NCBI RefSeq assembly: GCF_921293095.1
Contig: NC_060251.1
Location: forward strand, 93,048,566 to 93,112,565
DNA: 64,000 bases
Reading direction: 5' to 3'
From: Ischnura elegans
Taxonomy: Eukaryota > Arthropoda > Insecta > Odonata > Coenagrionidae
Shown here: one piece after another, positions 46,371 through 58,253 of the stretch
Numbering within the stretch: the first letter of the stretch is position 1
Layout of the letters: every line of letters begins with the position of its first letter
Made by a program: the position numbers and the translations under genes
The notes under the pieces: generated by a model
The model's database searches: none
Seen by the model: the letters and a program-made list of their open reading frames with translations, nothing else
Told to the model about the DNA's origin: nothing

Positions 46371-46734
46371 CTCCCTTAGGTACCTTCACATTTCCGTGAT
46401 TCGAATCGATTGATGAGGATACTATTGCGTCCGAAGATAGAAGAAGTCTTAGAAAAATAAAATTTTGCACTGGAAAATTTTCTGGAGTGCTGCTCTTTGA
46501 ACCTCCTAATATCCTTGTGCCTCGATTCAAGGGCCTCCTTCGACAATTGTCCAATGGGTAGCACTGCTGCGTTTACAATACACGCTCCATGTATTAGAAT
46601 CTTATGCACAGTTGGGGGTATATAATACCATTCAGAGTGCTCCAAATAAAGGGCGGCAGTGGAAGAGCAATACTCGCGGAAACGATATTCATCAATTAGA
46701 AGTCGCTAATTTCCCAAAAAATCCTTTATCTCTG

Positions 46735-47040
46735 GGGGGATCGGGTTGGTGTGGTGGCTAGAATGTTGGCTTCCCACCCGGCGGGCTCGGGTTCAAATCC
46801 CGGCAGTGGCAGGGAATTTTCAGAGACTGCCCGATCCCTGCTTGAATGTTGTGTGGAGGACATTTCAAGTGCAACACTCCGTCCGTCGGATGGGACGTTA
46901 AGCCGTGGTCTCCTTGGCGCCTTTCGTTAAGAGCAGGCTAACGCCGACGCCGGGTTTCTCTCCACCCTTTCTTCCACACCCTTCCCTCTTGGCGCAAATG
47001 ACCTAAGCTGTCGGTCGCCTCCTTCAAATACCATACCACC
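46735..47040 (+). mobile_element. complete tRNA-derived SINE (family 1) inside Transib
   Basis: 306-bp copy, about 95% like 45198-45502, with a perfect 13-bp TSD TCCTTTATCTCTG (46722-46734 and 47041-47053). Inserted in the transposase frame, so it is younger than the Transib copy. Confidence 0.92.
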
Positions 47041-48801
47041 TCCTTTATCTCTGCATCTCCCCCAATACTAAAGTTTTTAATAGAAATTTGAATGCCAATA
47101 GTTTTTTCGACTCTACCGTCTACACCATTCCTTGGCACATAGCATCGTGCAGTTCTTTTCGAGTCACTTTCCTCCTCTTCATTTTCTCCCCTGTCGGAGA
47201 TAATAGCTTCTAAATCTACAAGCCACCAAAAATTGCTACATTTTCTAACGTTGCCTTATCGACATAAAATATTTCTACAACTAGTGGTGTTAATCATACT
47301 TGTGACCGATTAATGTATTCCCTCCGTCGTGTACGACCTCTCTGTATTAGAATAAGTTCAACAACCGGTAACCAATCGATGGGCTCACCTAGGAGAACTC
47401 CTCTGTCAGTAGTCACTGTGGCTAAAAGACGCCGATGTTTCAACACTCACCAGCTAAGTTAGACTGACCGTATGAGTAAAACTGAGGAAGCAAGACATTA
47501 TCTAAGACAATAGAACGTGTGAATTTTTGGGAAAACCGCCCGGTAAATCGCCAGCTAACTCGTTCACTAGCGTGTTCCAGAGAAGCGATCTTTTGGAGGG
47601 CATTAACCGATGCACGTGCGCTGCGGTGGTAAAACAAATAGCGGCGAGTTTCAAAGATACAACCTAGCCCCAAACACCAAATTCAAGAGCCCCACATTTT
47701 GAAGGAACAATAAGCTGGAGTAGTCAAGAGGTGTTACTTAGAGAACTACTGGTAGTGGAAGCGGATTACCGCCCCAAGGAACAATTGCGGTCTGTCGGTC
47801 GTGTGCACTGACCGCGCCTGCTTCGATTCTTTCCCTCTCCTCAAGGTCGGAGGGATTTCTAGTTTGAAGGGACCTAAAGTGCGGGAAATTCCCTGTACAT
47901 ATGTATGTGAGAATAAGTACGAATAAGGGAACAAAGCACTCTACCGACGTATGGTCACACGTCCTCATAGGGCTCATGGGTGACCGGCGGCAGCGGCGAA
48001 TTTTCTACTTTCTATGTGCAACAAGAGAGTACGAAATTTTTTTGGACAAAATATTGCCTTTACTTTTAGATTTCACATCTTTCCTAACAATTGGGGTAAA
48101 AATAATAGTGGTGGAACCATTACTTGCTTTAAACTGGAGCAAAAACCAAATCAGGGTAATCCCCGGCCGGGCCGGGCGGCAGCGTTGACTTTTTATATAT
48201 ATCCCATCAACAAGCAAGGTAGCAAGTTGGAGCAAGATTTTTCTTTTGGATCATATAGTCAAGATTCAGGTCTTTATTTCCATGTGAATTTTAAGATCGA
48301 GTCTCGTCGCCCTCATAAAGTTTTTTTCCACTTTATGTCAAAAATAGTCCAAAAACAATGCACTTTTGAATGTTTAATTTTTATATGAAAAATTGATAAA
48401 AATAAATAAACTATCCCGTGTAATTCTTAGAAAAGGTTTATTCTTTTACAAAATATGCGTTGAAATTTATGGAAAACCATATTCATGGCTCAATAGCGAA
48501 AGTAAATACTCGATTTTTGCAGAAATTCAGAATTGACATTATTTATAATTTTTTCTCGTCTTTGACGGATTCTAATGATTTAATGGGTTAACCAAATATT
48601 GAAATAGCCATAGTTCCTTAATCCTTGGACATTATTCTATCGGACTGTACCATTTTTGTTTACCAAAAAAATAGTGAAAATTTAGGGTTTTGTCACACTT
48701 TTTTCGATTTCCGCCCACTGTGCGACGTTTCGGAAAACGACCTGTCTTCCATTTCCATGTCGTGGTACTGTCTGTTTTTCAAAATTCACACTGAACTAAA
48801 T

Positions 48802-49045
48802 CAGGGATGCCGACTTACAAAAAATATTGGGGGGGCCCAAACCAGGGCAATTTTATAAGTAGTGAGTTTTAAGTTTTTTTAAGCATTTTAGAAGAGTCAT
48901 ATGATCAACATTAGAAGTCCGATTATTCGAATCTCGATATCTGGACACTCCAGGAAAAATCGACAAGCCTGACACATTTTTTCCTCGTACTCAAATTTTT
49001 GAGGGGGCTCGGGCCCCCTCAAAAATTTGTCATGAGTGCCCCCTT
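48802..49045 (+). mobile_element. hAT-type MITE (family C), degenerate copy
   Basis: CAGGGATGCCGACTTACAAA start, GGACACTCCAGGAAAAATCG interior and a GGGGGCTCGGGCCCCCTC block match 11975-12219. The right terminus is diverged and no TSD could be set. It starts 79 bp after the Transib right end. Confidence 0.68.
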
Positions 49046-49169
49046 ACGTTTTTCATGCAGTGGATTATAGGTATCCAAGTATTACTTGAATGAAAGCCAG
49101 TGTCACGATTAAAATGTTTTTGATTGAGGCTGATCTCATTGGAATATCTCTCTATGCGCTCAAGTTAAG

Positions 49170-49600
49170 ATGCTGAGAGCAGGGCATAGACTCTTTGAGG
49201 AACTGCTCCGGTCTCCTCCTCTCTTCCGACTCGTCAATCTTTGCCCCCGCCCTCGTCATTGGAGGCGGAGACGGACACCGGGGGGTGGTGGGTGGGACGA
49301 TTGCATCGCAGCATGGGAGGGTGGGATTTATTTGTGCAGTGAGTGGACGCTTTTCGAGTTTCTCTCCGTCGAGGGAGAGAGAGAGGTCGTGGTATATATA
49401 TATATGTGTATTCTTGGTGTCCGCTGCTCCCCCCCTCCCCGCCCCCAGCACCCGATTTGGTGTCGCAACGGGGGCGAAGTCCCAGTCACGGGTCAACGGC
49501 GGACTCGTCGCAACTCATCCCCCGCTCTCCAACCCCATCCCCCCCAACCGCCAACACAAACCCTCGTCGATTATTCTCTCTTGAAAACCTACCCTCTTCC
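49170..49600. other. GC/CpG-rich block with GA and TA microsatellites
   Basis: Locally high G+C, with GAGAGAGAGAG and TATATATATATATG runs at about 49371-49407 and C-rich tracts. Open frames exist in several frames, as expected from low stop density, but no splice-site-supported exon was found. Confidence 0.3.
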
Positions 49601-49996
49601 ACGTCTTTTTTTCGAAATTGTATTACATATTAAAAATTATATCATTTCTGGGTTAAAAATTTTTCTGTTCTTCCACGTATGTATATACGGGACCGTATAT
49701 ATTATTATTATTTAGTATTCTACCGGACCAAGTATATTTGCATGGAGTATTGGATAATCACTTGAGCCGTCTCCACTCCCATCTTAGGCATCCCTCTTCA
49801 ATTCACAATACCTAAACCCTAATCCCTGTTATTCATCTAAAAATCCTTTTCTTCTCCTCCCCCTCCCCTGCCTACCAATCGTTCCTCCCCCATCGCGGTT
49901 TGCTATATCCCTTCCAACTCAGTACTCCCTCAATCCAAGCCCTCTGGCTTTTCCGTACCTCATCTTAAATCTTTTTTCTCATCGCCACAATGTCTA

Positions 49997-50232
49997 AAGG
50001 CCGTTTTACACGGTACACGGAATTGCGCAATCTGACGTACGTGCGAAGGCGCAATCAAAATTGCGTCGTGTAAAGCGGTGAATTGCTAGAACACATGCGA
50101 GAATGCGTGGATGCGAGACGGCAAAATAGCCCCTGTTCTAATTTCGTTCATGCATTCGCGCAATTCCACTCCATTTTAGAAATTAATGCAGCTCTAACCT
50201 TAGCAATTCCGTGCCCCGTGTAAAACGGCCTT
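49997..50232. mobile_element. MITE with AAGGCCGTTTTACACGG ends
   Basis: Left AAGGCCGTTTTACACGG then ACACGGAATTGC. Right GCAATTCCGTGCC then CCGTGTAAAACGGCCTT. A 30-bp near-perfect inverted repeat enclosing 236 bp, with AATTGCG motifs inside. No clear TSD. Confidence 0.75.
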
Positions 50233-52436
50233 CACACTCAGTCATTCCTTCTTCCTCTCCGTCCATTTTACCTTCTCCACACCCACTTCTGGCCTCTTCT
50301 CGTCCTCTTTTCTCAACGTCCAAATTTCCGTACCTCAATGCGCCACTCTCTGCGCAGATACTCTCTCCTGATCAGACTCTTCACTAATTTTGTCTTTTCA
50401 CTTATACGTCACGGTTCTCTCATCAGTTCCTTTCTATTCACGAACGCTTCATTTTCTAACGCTATTCTCTTCCTGATGAGAGCTGTATCCGTCTCCCTCT
50501 AATTTGCTGCCCAAATAGTTGAATTGCTCCACACGCTCAAGTTCCTTACACATGACTTGAAGTATGATTAAACAATTTTTGAGTTACTATTTTGAATCGT
50601 CTCCATTCAAAACGTAGGTTAATTCCAAGTTGCGAGAAGACATGGGCAAATTTCACTAGGAAACATAAAGCGTGTGAATAATTTAAAACGTGTTCATTTA
50701 AGATACTAAGTATCACCCATAATCATAATCCATACCACCAATTAGATCCTGCTCGATTATGGGATTAATATTTTTCTCTTTTCTTCCACGTCTAACCGCG
50801 GAATCGTATTACATATTGAAACCCATTTGTTGCTGGATTTAAATGATTACACAGGCCAACAAAAAAAATGTTGTTTGAAAACTTTTTTTATTTTAATAAC
50901 TGATCGTTATAGATTTTTATGTGCCGAATCCAAACCTGGCCTTAGTTTTTTTGCATCACCCATAGTTTCCAAGCAATATGTATTTAATATTTAGTCTAAT
51001 ACCCCTATACGGTATGTGGGGAAATCAATGAAACACTGTATTACATCATAAAATTGTTTGCATTTACTGTTCACTACATCGTGATAAAATTGTTTGTATT
51101 TACTACAGCGTGATGATACAGGGTTCAATAGTCAACTGGAATTGGTCTACATTTTCTTTCCCTTTTTTCCTTGAAGCTTCTTGTGTAGCTTTTTCTGCGA
51201 TGAATCACTTGCTGAACTTCTCGGTGAAGTACCAACAGTTATCCCCCATTATCTTCGTTCATTAGACCTACTTTTTCAATTTTATTGTAACTATAAAAAA
51301 GCTGTTAAATTCTAAAAAATATTGCTTGATTTCATAAATTTAACTGTAAAATGTGAATAAACGGTGGGTGATACAACTTTAAAACCATCATATTTGGATT
51401 CAGCAACTTTAAAAACATAAGAATAAGGTATTTTCAGTAAAAAAGTTTTTCCATTGCTGGCCTGTGTTATTAGCAGATTAAATAAACATTCGTAGCGAAT
51501 TCAATGTGCTGTGTGACCAGTGCGCAGTTAAGCCTATTTTTCACATTTTAAGCGCAACACGAGTTCCTACAGGATTTCACCATTTGTTCCACGCCTGTCG
51601 TTGCAACCCCCCGCTTCAACTTCTTTCTGCATTCCCTTCTCTTGGGAATATAATTAAAGCGCAAACGGCTAAAATTTAATTTTTCAAACACTTCAACGGG
51701 GAGTACCCCCTAAACGGGGGTTGCAAGGAGTTACTGCGGGGGATACAAGAAACTGCGAGTATTTAATCCATAATCGGCCAATAATTCAATTTTTGAGGTG
51801 AAAATATTCTTATACGTCAATAAATAGTACGTTTAACATAAAGAACAGTGCATATTAGTTGCCTTGCAAAAATTGTTGATACATTTTTGAATAAAACAGT
51901 GTATGTCCTGAGATACATTAGGTACTCATTTTGGATAAATAATTTATTTATATTGGTGAACAAAGTCAAAAGAGACAAGGAAAACTTAACCAATGATTCG
52001 CGAGGTAGTGATCTGCTGGCTGCAGTGTTGAAAATGATTAAGCCTCAGCGTAGATCGGGAAAACTCCAAGAGATGGCGGGAGTTTACTGTGCCTTTATCA
52101 CAGGTATTTCTTCCGAGACACGTTGCCCGAAGTGCTAAGAGATACGTGGAGATATCTTATGATGGCCAAGTTGAATGGTGTATCACATGAAATACATTGG
52201 CCGAGATCCATAATTAAAGGTTAAGCTTACAACGTTTATTCATTGTATTGCAATCTTAATATGAGTGTACATCGCAGCACTTCACCTTAACGTATTCAAA
52301 TTCTTTTCGAGCCTCGTTGTTCATCTTCCATATGCGGTTGCGGATACAGAAAAAAACTCAAGGGTGGGGGGGGCCTTAAAGATATTTTGAGCTAATTTTA
52401 CTTTTATCGTAATAAAAAATAATCGAGTCACATACA
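50233..52436. other. gene-free AT-rich sequence
   Basis: No supported gene or bounded element. Short direct repetition of TAAAATTGTTTG..TTTACT near 51040-51100. Confidence 0.4.
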
Positions 52437-52614
52437 TTGCATACCTGTCAGGGTAGGTGGGAGTTGCGGGTACCCTCCACCAGAATAATTTTAAGATTAA
52501 TGATTCAAAATGGCTAGTTTTACGGCTTTCTGAGGGATATTTGATTAATCCTTACACCATACCATAAGTAATACTAATCCATTAAGTAAAATGGATTTAA
52601 GTTAAAAATTTCTC
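52437..52614 (+). mobile_element. truncated hAT family A copy
   Basis: Shares GTTTTACGGCTTTCTGAGGG and AATCCATTAAGTAAAATGGA with the family A elements. Both termini are missing. Confidence 0.65.
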
Positions 52615-52954
52615 CTTAGTATTCTTATAAATATTCTCATAAAATTTCTGTAAAGTTTAAGTAAGTTTCATTTGAACTGATTGTATAAATATACAAGACA
52701 ATGCCATCTTGCAATATAAAGAAGTTACAATTGTGGTGATGCAATGTTCGGCAATGCGGGCGGCCCCGAAAGGGGGGGACGGCCCCCATATGCATTCGCC
52801 ACTATTCATGTGCCTTTCTTCGCCCGTCCTAGTACTTTCTTGGTTCTCCTCTGGGGACCTTTCCTCCAATTCTTCCTTCCAATATGTTTCCCATAGATGC
52901 GTCTCGTAGATGGCCAATCCTCCGTGTTTTTCTTTGGCGTAGAGTGATCCCCAG

Positions 52955-53230
52955 CAGGGGCGCAGCTAGGAATTAAGGGGGGGTTTCAGGTGCGACTAAT
53001 ACCGGGGTGTGTGGGGGTATGGAATACCCACCAGGATAAGCGGTAGGTGCGAGATTAGTAAATTGAGGAATTTTAAGATAAATGGTTCAAAATGGTGAGT
53101 TTTACGGCTTTCTGAGGGATACTTTATTAATCCTTACACTATTCTATTAGCAAATCTAAACTTAAAAATTTCTCTGAGCTCTGGGGGGGGGGGGTTTATT
53201 CCCCAAAAAACCCCCTTCGCTGCGCCACTG
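52955..53230 (+). mobile_element. hAT family A MITE
   Basis: Ends CAGGGGCGCAGCTAGG and GCTGCGCCACTG, with a 7/8 matching TSD ATCCCCAG (52947-52954) and ATCCCTAG (53231-53238). 276 bp, same orientation as the copy at 232. Confidence 0.85.
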
Positions 53231-53238
53231 ATCCCTAG

Positions 53239-54455
53239 TGTCCTTTCTTCCCCTATTCTTCCACATTCCTCCTCATTTCTCTCCCTATCCGTCCATTTTC
53301 ATCTTCAGCATCCTCCTCCGGCACCAGGTGTTGAAGGCATCTATTCTTTTCTGATCAGTCTTTAAATGTTACAAGCTTCCGATTGAAAAGTTTTTAAAGA
53401 TGCTTAATTACCACGTCGCCCTGCTTCATATGCGTAACATTAGAATGACATAAAACAGTAGATTAAGCCAAATTTGGTCTAATAGAATAAGTTACCTACG
53501 AGCGTGCTGCGCCCACTCCCAGTGGGCTTCCCCCCTCTTTTTAATGCAGGTCCACTGAGGGATAGGCGCGTTTCTAATTTTAAAATGTAGAAAAAAGCAG
53601 GGTCTTATGTACAAATTTAATTGTAATGTTCACGTACAAATTGAGGTCAGAGGACCTCTTTAAACACAACATTGGAAGTAATTACACTATCCTCTGTTAA
53701 ACGCACATGATGACTCATACTTACGAATCAACAGGAGACTTGAATGTGGAATCAGCCGCATTTTGATAGGAGTTATTTAAAGAATGCGAGATATTGTTGC
53801 AAATGAACAAATGTATCAGTTTGTGCGCCGTTAACGTCAGGAATATTTACCGGTTTTTTTTTTTTTTTTTAATTATTTAAAAACCAATTTTAGGAAACAA
53901 TAGCAATATTGAGGAAGTAAGATATGCCGTCGCATGTTCTCTGATAAATTCTGTGCATTTTGGTACCTCATTTGTAGAGTTTGTTTGCGTATAAGTCGAG
54001 AAAAAGGTATCTATACAGTAGAAATAATATAGAAGATTTGTTGGAAAACGATTTGACCACACCGTGCGGGATTGTTAAGCAGAGAGGATTTTCAGCCATA
54101 TGTTTTGATCGAACTGGACGCGCGCCACCTCGTACCCGGGCAGCAAAACGCCAGCATTGTTTAGTCAGCGATAATGTGAGCTCCCATTTTGCCAGTTCCC
54201 TTGCCATTATAATTCCGACGTTGGCAATCAGTGCGTCTTATGACGTGGTCTATCCATGAAGACCTTCTTGGGCGCTTCAAGACCCTCTGATGGGTCTACA
54301 CGGAGAAAATGTATATTTGAAACTACCACTCTGATCCTGGTTGAAACCCTAGTTGAAACCAATCAATTCATTTACACTACTATGTTTATCGTAACAATTT
54401 TTAACAAATCTTGCTGCTCGCTTCTTTATTCTAACCGTATCCGAAACCATTACTT
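53239..54455. other. gene-free sequence
   Basis: A T16-type homopolymer lies near 53853-53870. The minus frame at 54207-53968 is open but shows no start context, splice sites or domain. Confidence 0.35.
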
Positions 54456-54758
54456 CAGTGGCGCAGCTAGGAGGGGGGTTTGGGGGATAAACCCCCCCCC
54501 CCAGAGCTCAGAGAAATTTTTAAGTTTAATCCATTTTACGTAATGGATTAGTATTACGTATAGTATAGTGTTAGGATTAATCAAATATCCCTCAGAAAGC
54601 CGTGAAACTAGCCATTTTGAATCAATAATCTTAATTTTTTTCTGGTGGAGGGTACCCGCAACTTCCACTTACCCTGACAGGTATGCAATACCCCCCACAC
54701 CCAAGGTATTAATTGCGCCTAAAACCCCACCTTGCCTTAATTCTTAGCTGCACCCCTG
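54456..54758 (-). mobile_element. hAT family A MITE
   Basis: Ends CAGTGGCGCAGCTAGG and GCTGCACCCCTG, 303 bp, reverse orientation. The flanks do not show a convincing 8-bp duplication. Confidence 0.78.
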
Positions 54759-56660
54759 TTAGTCCTGTGGTATTCCTTAGGTCTGCATGGCTTGGCGATT
54801 GCCGTGTTTTCTCCATGAAGTCCTTCCCCCTCCTCTTAATTTTCCCCTCCTCCCCTCACCCTCCCCCACCCTTCGCGAAGAGCGGTTGGCTGGCGATCGT
54901 GTTGCCATGGCAGCCGACTCATTCCCCCCTCCCCCATTTGCATCAAGGAAAAAAATACCCTAGCTGGGTGATCTCTGTTCATCATGTTCTTATTTTTATT
55001 TCATCATTTCTTCAGCCTTTTTTTTTCTCTCCATAACTCCGAGCGGGATCGTTAAGTCTCCAAGCTGTTTCCGTTCGCTGAACGGAGGAAGTCGTAGTGA
55101 GTTTGATGATCGTCCATTTGTCGGAATCCAGCCCGTGCGTCGATCTGGAATGCCGTTAAAAATGTCTCCCGGAATGCGGTTGGGCGGTTGCTGAAACCGC
55201 GGTCGATCGAGGAAACCGGGAAGACTTACCAAACTCACTGAAAACGCCATGATATTTGATATATTATACACCTTTAAGTATTTGTTTGATAAATACCCGG
55301 GGATTCGTGCTGGCATCATTCAAGATTAATTCGTTGAACACATAACTCGGAAACAACCATTATGCAGTACTATGAATAAAATATTAGGTATATGTATTAC
55401 ACCAACTGGATAAGAATATGCAGCCTCCATTCTCAAATTAAAAGCCGTATATCGATTCCGATTCATTCGTTTAATTATGCAGTTGTGGTTAAATGCCATC
55501 TAACATGTCATCTCTGTAAGCAAGATAATCATTTCGTGTACCGGCTCCGGAGAAAATCTGATCTAATATAAATTATAGGATATTATTACTCCTGTAGCTG
55601 GCACCACACTCGCACAATCCCTAATTTTACCACATGTGGACTGTTGTTCTTCCCTTTAAACAAACCTTGACGAAGAAAATGACAAAAAAATAAGTCACTA
55701 TGAATTCAGCAATACAGTTTTGACCTGAAAAATGGGATTGAATTACTAATTCATACCTAAGTTTAAACTGGCTGAAATATAAATAATATCGCCTATACCA
55801 CCTCATTTATCATACATTTACGTTGGTCATCCTTCATATCTTGCCGACAGATTTGTCTGGAAGGAAATATTCATTCAATTTTCTTCATTGCGATGTCTCA
55901 ATTTATGTGATTTAGTAATTGACTAACTCAATTCCTTTCCCTAATTCCTTCTTCCCGTGCCACCTATCCTGTGTAAATGTCTTATACGTGAAGTGCAAGA
56001 ATATTGATGCCCGATTTTATTCTGACCCCAATAGCATGAGGGAGTTAGCTTTAAAATTGTCTGTATTGCTGACTTCGCGAAATAATTAAATGAGTAGGCT
56101 CTTGAGATCTTTAAGCTGAAAGTTTCACGATTTTTGTGCCCCAAGGTGTGTTTTTCACAAGGTGTGTGTTTGGTAGGATTTCTTAAAAATTAACCAAGCA
56201 TCCAGCAATAAACAATGAATAGGAACGTGAATATCTCCGTTCTTCGAACTATCGAATAATGAGGATATATCGATCCGAAATTCAAATGTATATGTGTTAT
56301 TAGCAATTTGGTTATATCTCTTCCTGAAAGTATTGTATTGCCCCTAAGTTAATATATATCTAAAAATAAAAGCACTTTACGGCTATGTGCTGACGACCAA
56401 AGTTGAGATGTCACAATCAAAGATTACGCGATATAATAAAAAAAATGTAATATACTTATGCAACGGGTAAAAAAAAATTGTGTAAGTACCACTGTATATA
56501 TTACATAAAAGAAGAGAAAAATTAACTTCACGGACAAGTAAAAGATATGTAATGAAAAATTGCAAATGATTAGGCATAAATGAAGATAATTACATAAATA
56601 TGACTTAAGAAAACAAGATAGAATGGAATGATAGCAAATAAGTAACCATAGAAGGTAATT
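54759..56660. other. gene-free sequence
   Basis: A minus-strand ATGGCGTTTTCAGTGAGTTTG before GTAAGT (55250-55224) could be a tiny first exon, but nothing else supports it. Remainder AT-rich. Confidence 0.3.
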
Positions 56661-56935
56661 GGTAAAGAGTTCTCGGGATCGCCACCGGGTCAGGAACTCC
56701 ATATCTGCCAACGTTTCGATGTCCGACTCGGTCATCGTCCTCAGGGCTGTGAATCTGTGTCATGTGAAAGAAAAATAGGAACTACTTGGATGATAGGTTG
56801 ACTGTAAAATGTAATATACTTATGCAACGGGTAAAATTCCCGTTCACAGCCCTGAGGACGATGACCGAGTCGGACATCGAAACGTTGGCAGATATGGAGT
56901 TCCTGACCCGGTGGCGATCGCGAGAACTCTTTACC
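56661..56935. repeat. inverted repeat with hammerhead-like core motifs
   Basis: Arms of about 92 bp (56661-56752 and 56844-56935) are nearly exact complements. Each contains CTGAGGA followed 20 nt later by GAAACGTTGGC (right arm 56852-56858 and 56879 onward). The intervening CGATG..CCGAGTCGG..CATCG can fold as a stem. CUGANGA plus GAAA is the conserved core of hammerhead ribozymes, which occur in Penelope-like retroelements. The right arm also encodes FLTRWKSRELFT, shared with 19185-19605. Confidence 0.6.
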
Positions 56936-57139
56936 AAGTCCATTCGCCGGGAAAGCACGAAATCATAGAAGGTAATTAATACGTAAATTGACTAAAAAAC
57001 AAGATAAAGAGCCTATTCAACGGAGAATTATGTAAGACCACTCCCAGCATATCTCTTCAAGGCTCTTTCCCTTGCGTAATAACATTCAGCATCTCTTGAT
57101 ATTTCATTACCATCCCTTATTGCACAGTACAACTATATA

Positions 57140-57490
57140 TATTAGGAGTAATCATTAGGGAGGTAAGGAGCATTAAATAAATGCCACAGGGTGGTGTTCA
57201 AAGAAGGTGCCCTAAGTGACACACACGACAGCAGTACTGAGCATTTAACACAATATTTCAAGGTATATTTAAAAAATATAATGCCGGATTGCTTTCTTCT
57301 GGACTTACAATTAGCTAAGATAAGGTAACTCATTACACTGTGATATTTATCCTTACATCTGGGAATAGAGAATTTATTAGAGCAAATCTTAAAAATCTTT
57401 GCTGAACCTTCTCCAAAGTTGATATGTATTTTCCACGAAATGGATTCCAGACAATAGATCAGTTCGATCGGTAAATTTATTCCCATTAAA
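57140..57490 (-). pseudogene. LINE C-terminal fragment
   Basis: The minus frame contains LESISWKIHINFGEG-like, NKFSIPRCKDKYHSVMSYLI, CKSRRKQSGIIFF and LLSCVSLRAPSLNTTLWHLF. Order and pattern fit the C-terminal tail of Jockey/CR1-type polyproteins. No catalytic region. Confidence 0.5.
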
Positions 57491-57596
57491 TTGAATAGCC
57501 TCTTGGAGAAGCCTCCAGATTCGAATAAAATATTTTATACAAGTATTTCTAGAGCTAACCTTTTTCACTTCCCATAGTAATGCTGATGTCAGGGAT

Positions 57597-58036
57597 TTAG
57601 TTTTGGCTCAGGCCTTTGGTCACGGCGCTGTACCCTTGAGCGTTCTTGAAAATATTCAATCTCGATGGTGTGCATTGCTCAATTGAAACATCTTTGTGAT
57701 GCATATAATTTCCACAGAAACCGATCATTTTCCCTCGGGAGAACTTTGCAAATGAATGGATCGTCGGAATGCTGACGCTACTGAGGATCTTCATACGTAG
57801 TTCCTTGGGTATTTCTGGAAGTTGTGTAACACAACCTTGGCGGTCAAAGTCCATCGTCTTTCGTTCGATGCTATAGACACTTGTCTCATCTCTGTAAACA
57901 GCTCGCCAGGCGAACGGTATATAGTTCCGAGCAGGCTTAGCGTCCCGATGATCGGATCGTGGGGTGTTCTCCTCCATCCATGCCGTGAAACATGTGATTG
58001 TCCTGATTCTGGATATAACTTGAATACCCAAGGAGA
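57597..58036 (-). CDS. candidate terminal exon of an unrecognised gene
   Basis: A pyrimidine-rich acceptor (TGTGTCCTCCTTGTAG, ending at 58037) precedes a frame of two bases plus 145 codons ending in TAA at 57597. The peptide has mixed, protein-like composition: MEENTPRSDHRDAKPARNY, IPFAWRAVYRDETSVYSIER, LPEIPKELRMKILSS and a C-terminal AVTKGLSQN. There is no membrane segment. AATAAA on the minus strand lies at 57481-57476, but inside a LINE fragment, so its role is doubtful. I do not recognise the family and found no upstream exon. It could also be part of an unrecognised element. Confidence 0.35.
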
Positions 58037-58253
58037 CTACAAGGAGGACACACCAGGGAATAGCGTTGAAGATTCATGAATTTGATGGATCGCATCATCA
58101 CTTACATGTATTGTGGTTAACAACCGTAATTATATTTCATTTCCTCAAGAAATTTTTCTACCAAGTTAGGTTTTTGTGAACGGGTCTTAAAAGCGTTGCA
58201 ATGAATGGCTTCAACTATGTGCACTAATGATGCTTCTGCCTTTGGTGGCGGCG

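Larger units (their letters stand above)
46321..47160 (-). pseudogene. decayed Transib transposase (C-terminal part)
   Basis: Minus-strand frames read RTARCYVPRNGVDGRVEKTI before the SINE. After it come DEYRFREYC, EWYYIPPTVHKILIHGACIV, LPIGQLSKEALESRHKDIRR and FKEQHSRKF. After a +/-1 shift the frame continues as FLRLLLSSDAIVSSSI. The VHKILIHG and LPIG.LS(E)EA.E.R.KD blocks are hallmarks of the Transib C-terminal catalytic region. The conserved acidic residue sits in the SKEALESRHKD segment. Damage seen: a stop at 46708-46706, a frameshift near 46455-46475, the SINE insertion, and a hairpin at the very end. It cannot make a working enzyme. Confidence 0.82.
45784..48722 (-). mobile_element. Transib transposon relic (RAG1-related superfamily)
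   Basis: The termini CACAGTGGGCGGAAATCG are identical at both ends for about 25 bp (45784-45808; 48698-48722). A perfect 5-bp TSD CGACG flanks them (45779-45783 and 48723-48727). The terminal heptamer equals the V(D)J recombination-signal heptamer CACAGTG, as known for Transib ends. The minus strand encodes a broken Transib-like transposase at about 47160-46321. A SINE is inserted at 46735-47040, leaving about 2.6 kb of original element. The region 47160-48700 should hold the N-terminal part but is too decayed to read. Confidence 0.85.

Noticed and set aside
55224..55250. Seven-codon first exon (minus, ATGGCG.. before GTAAGT)
   Set aside because: Good donor but only 21 nt, with no downstream exon or promoter evidence; chance is likely.
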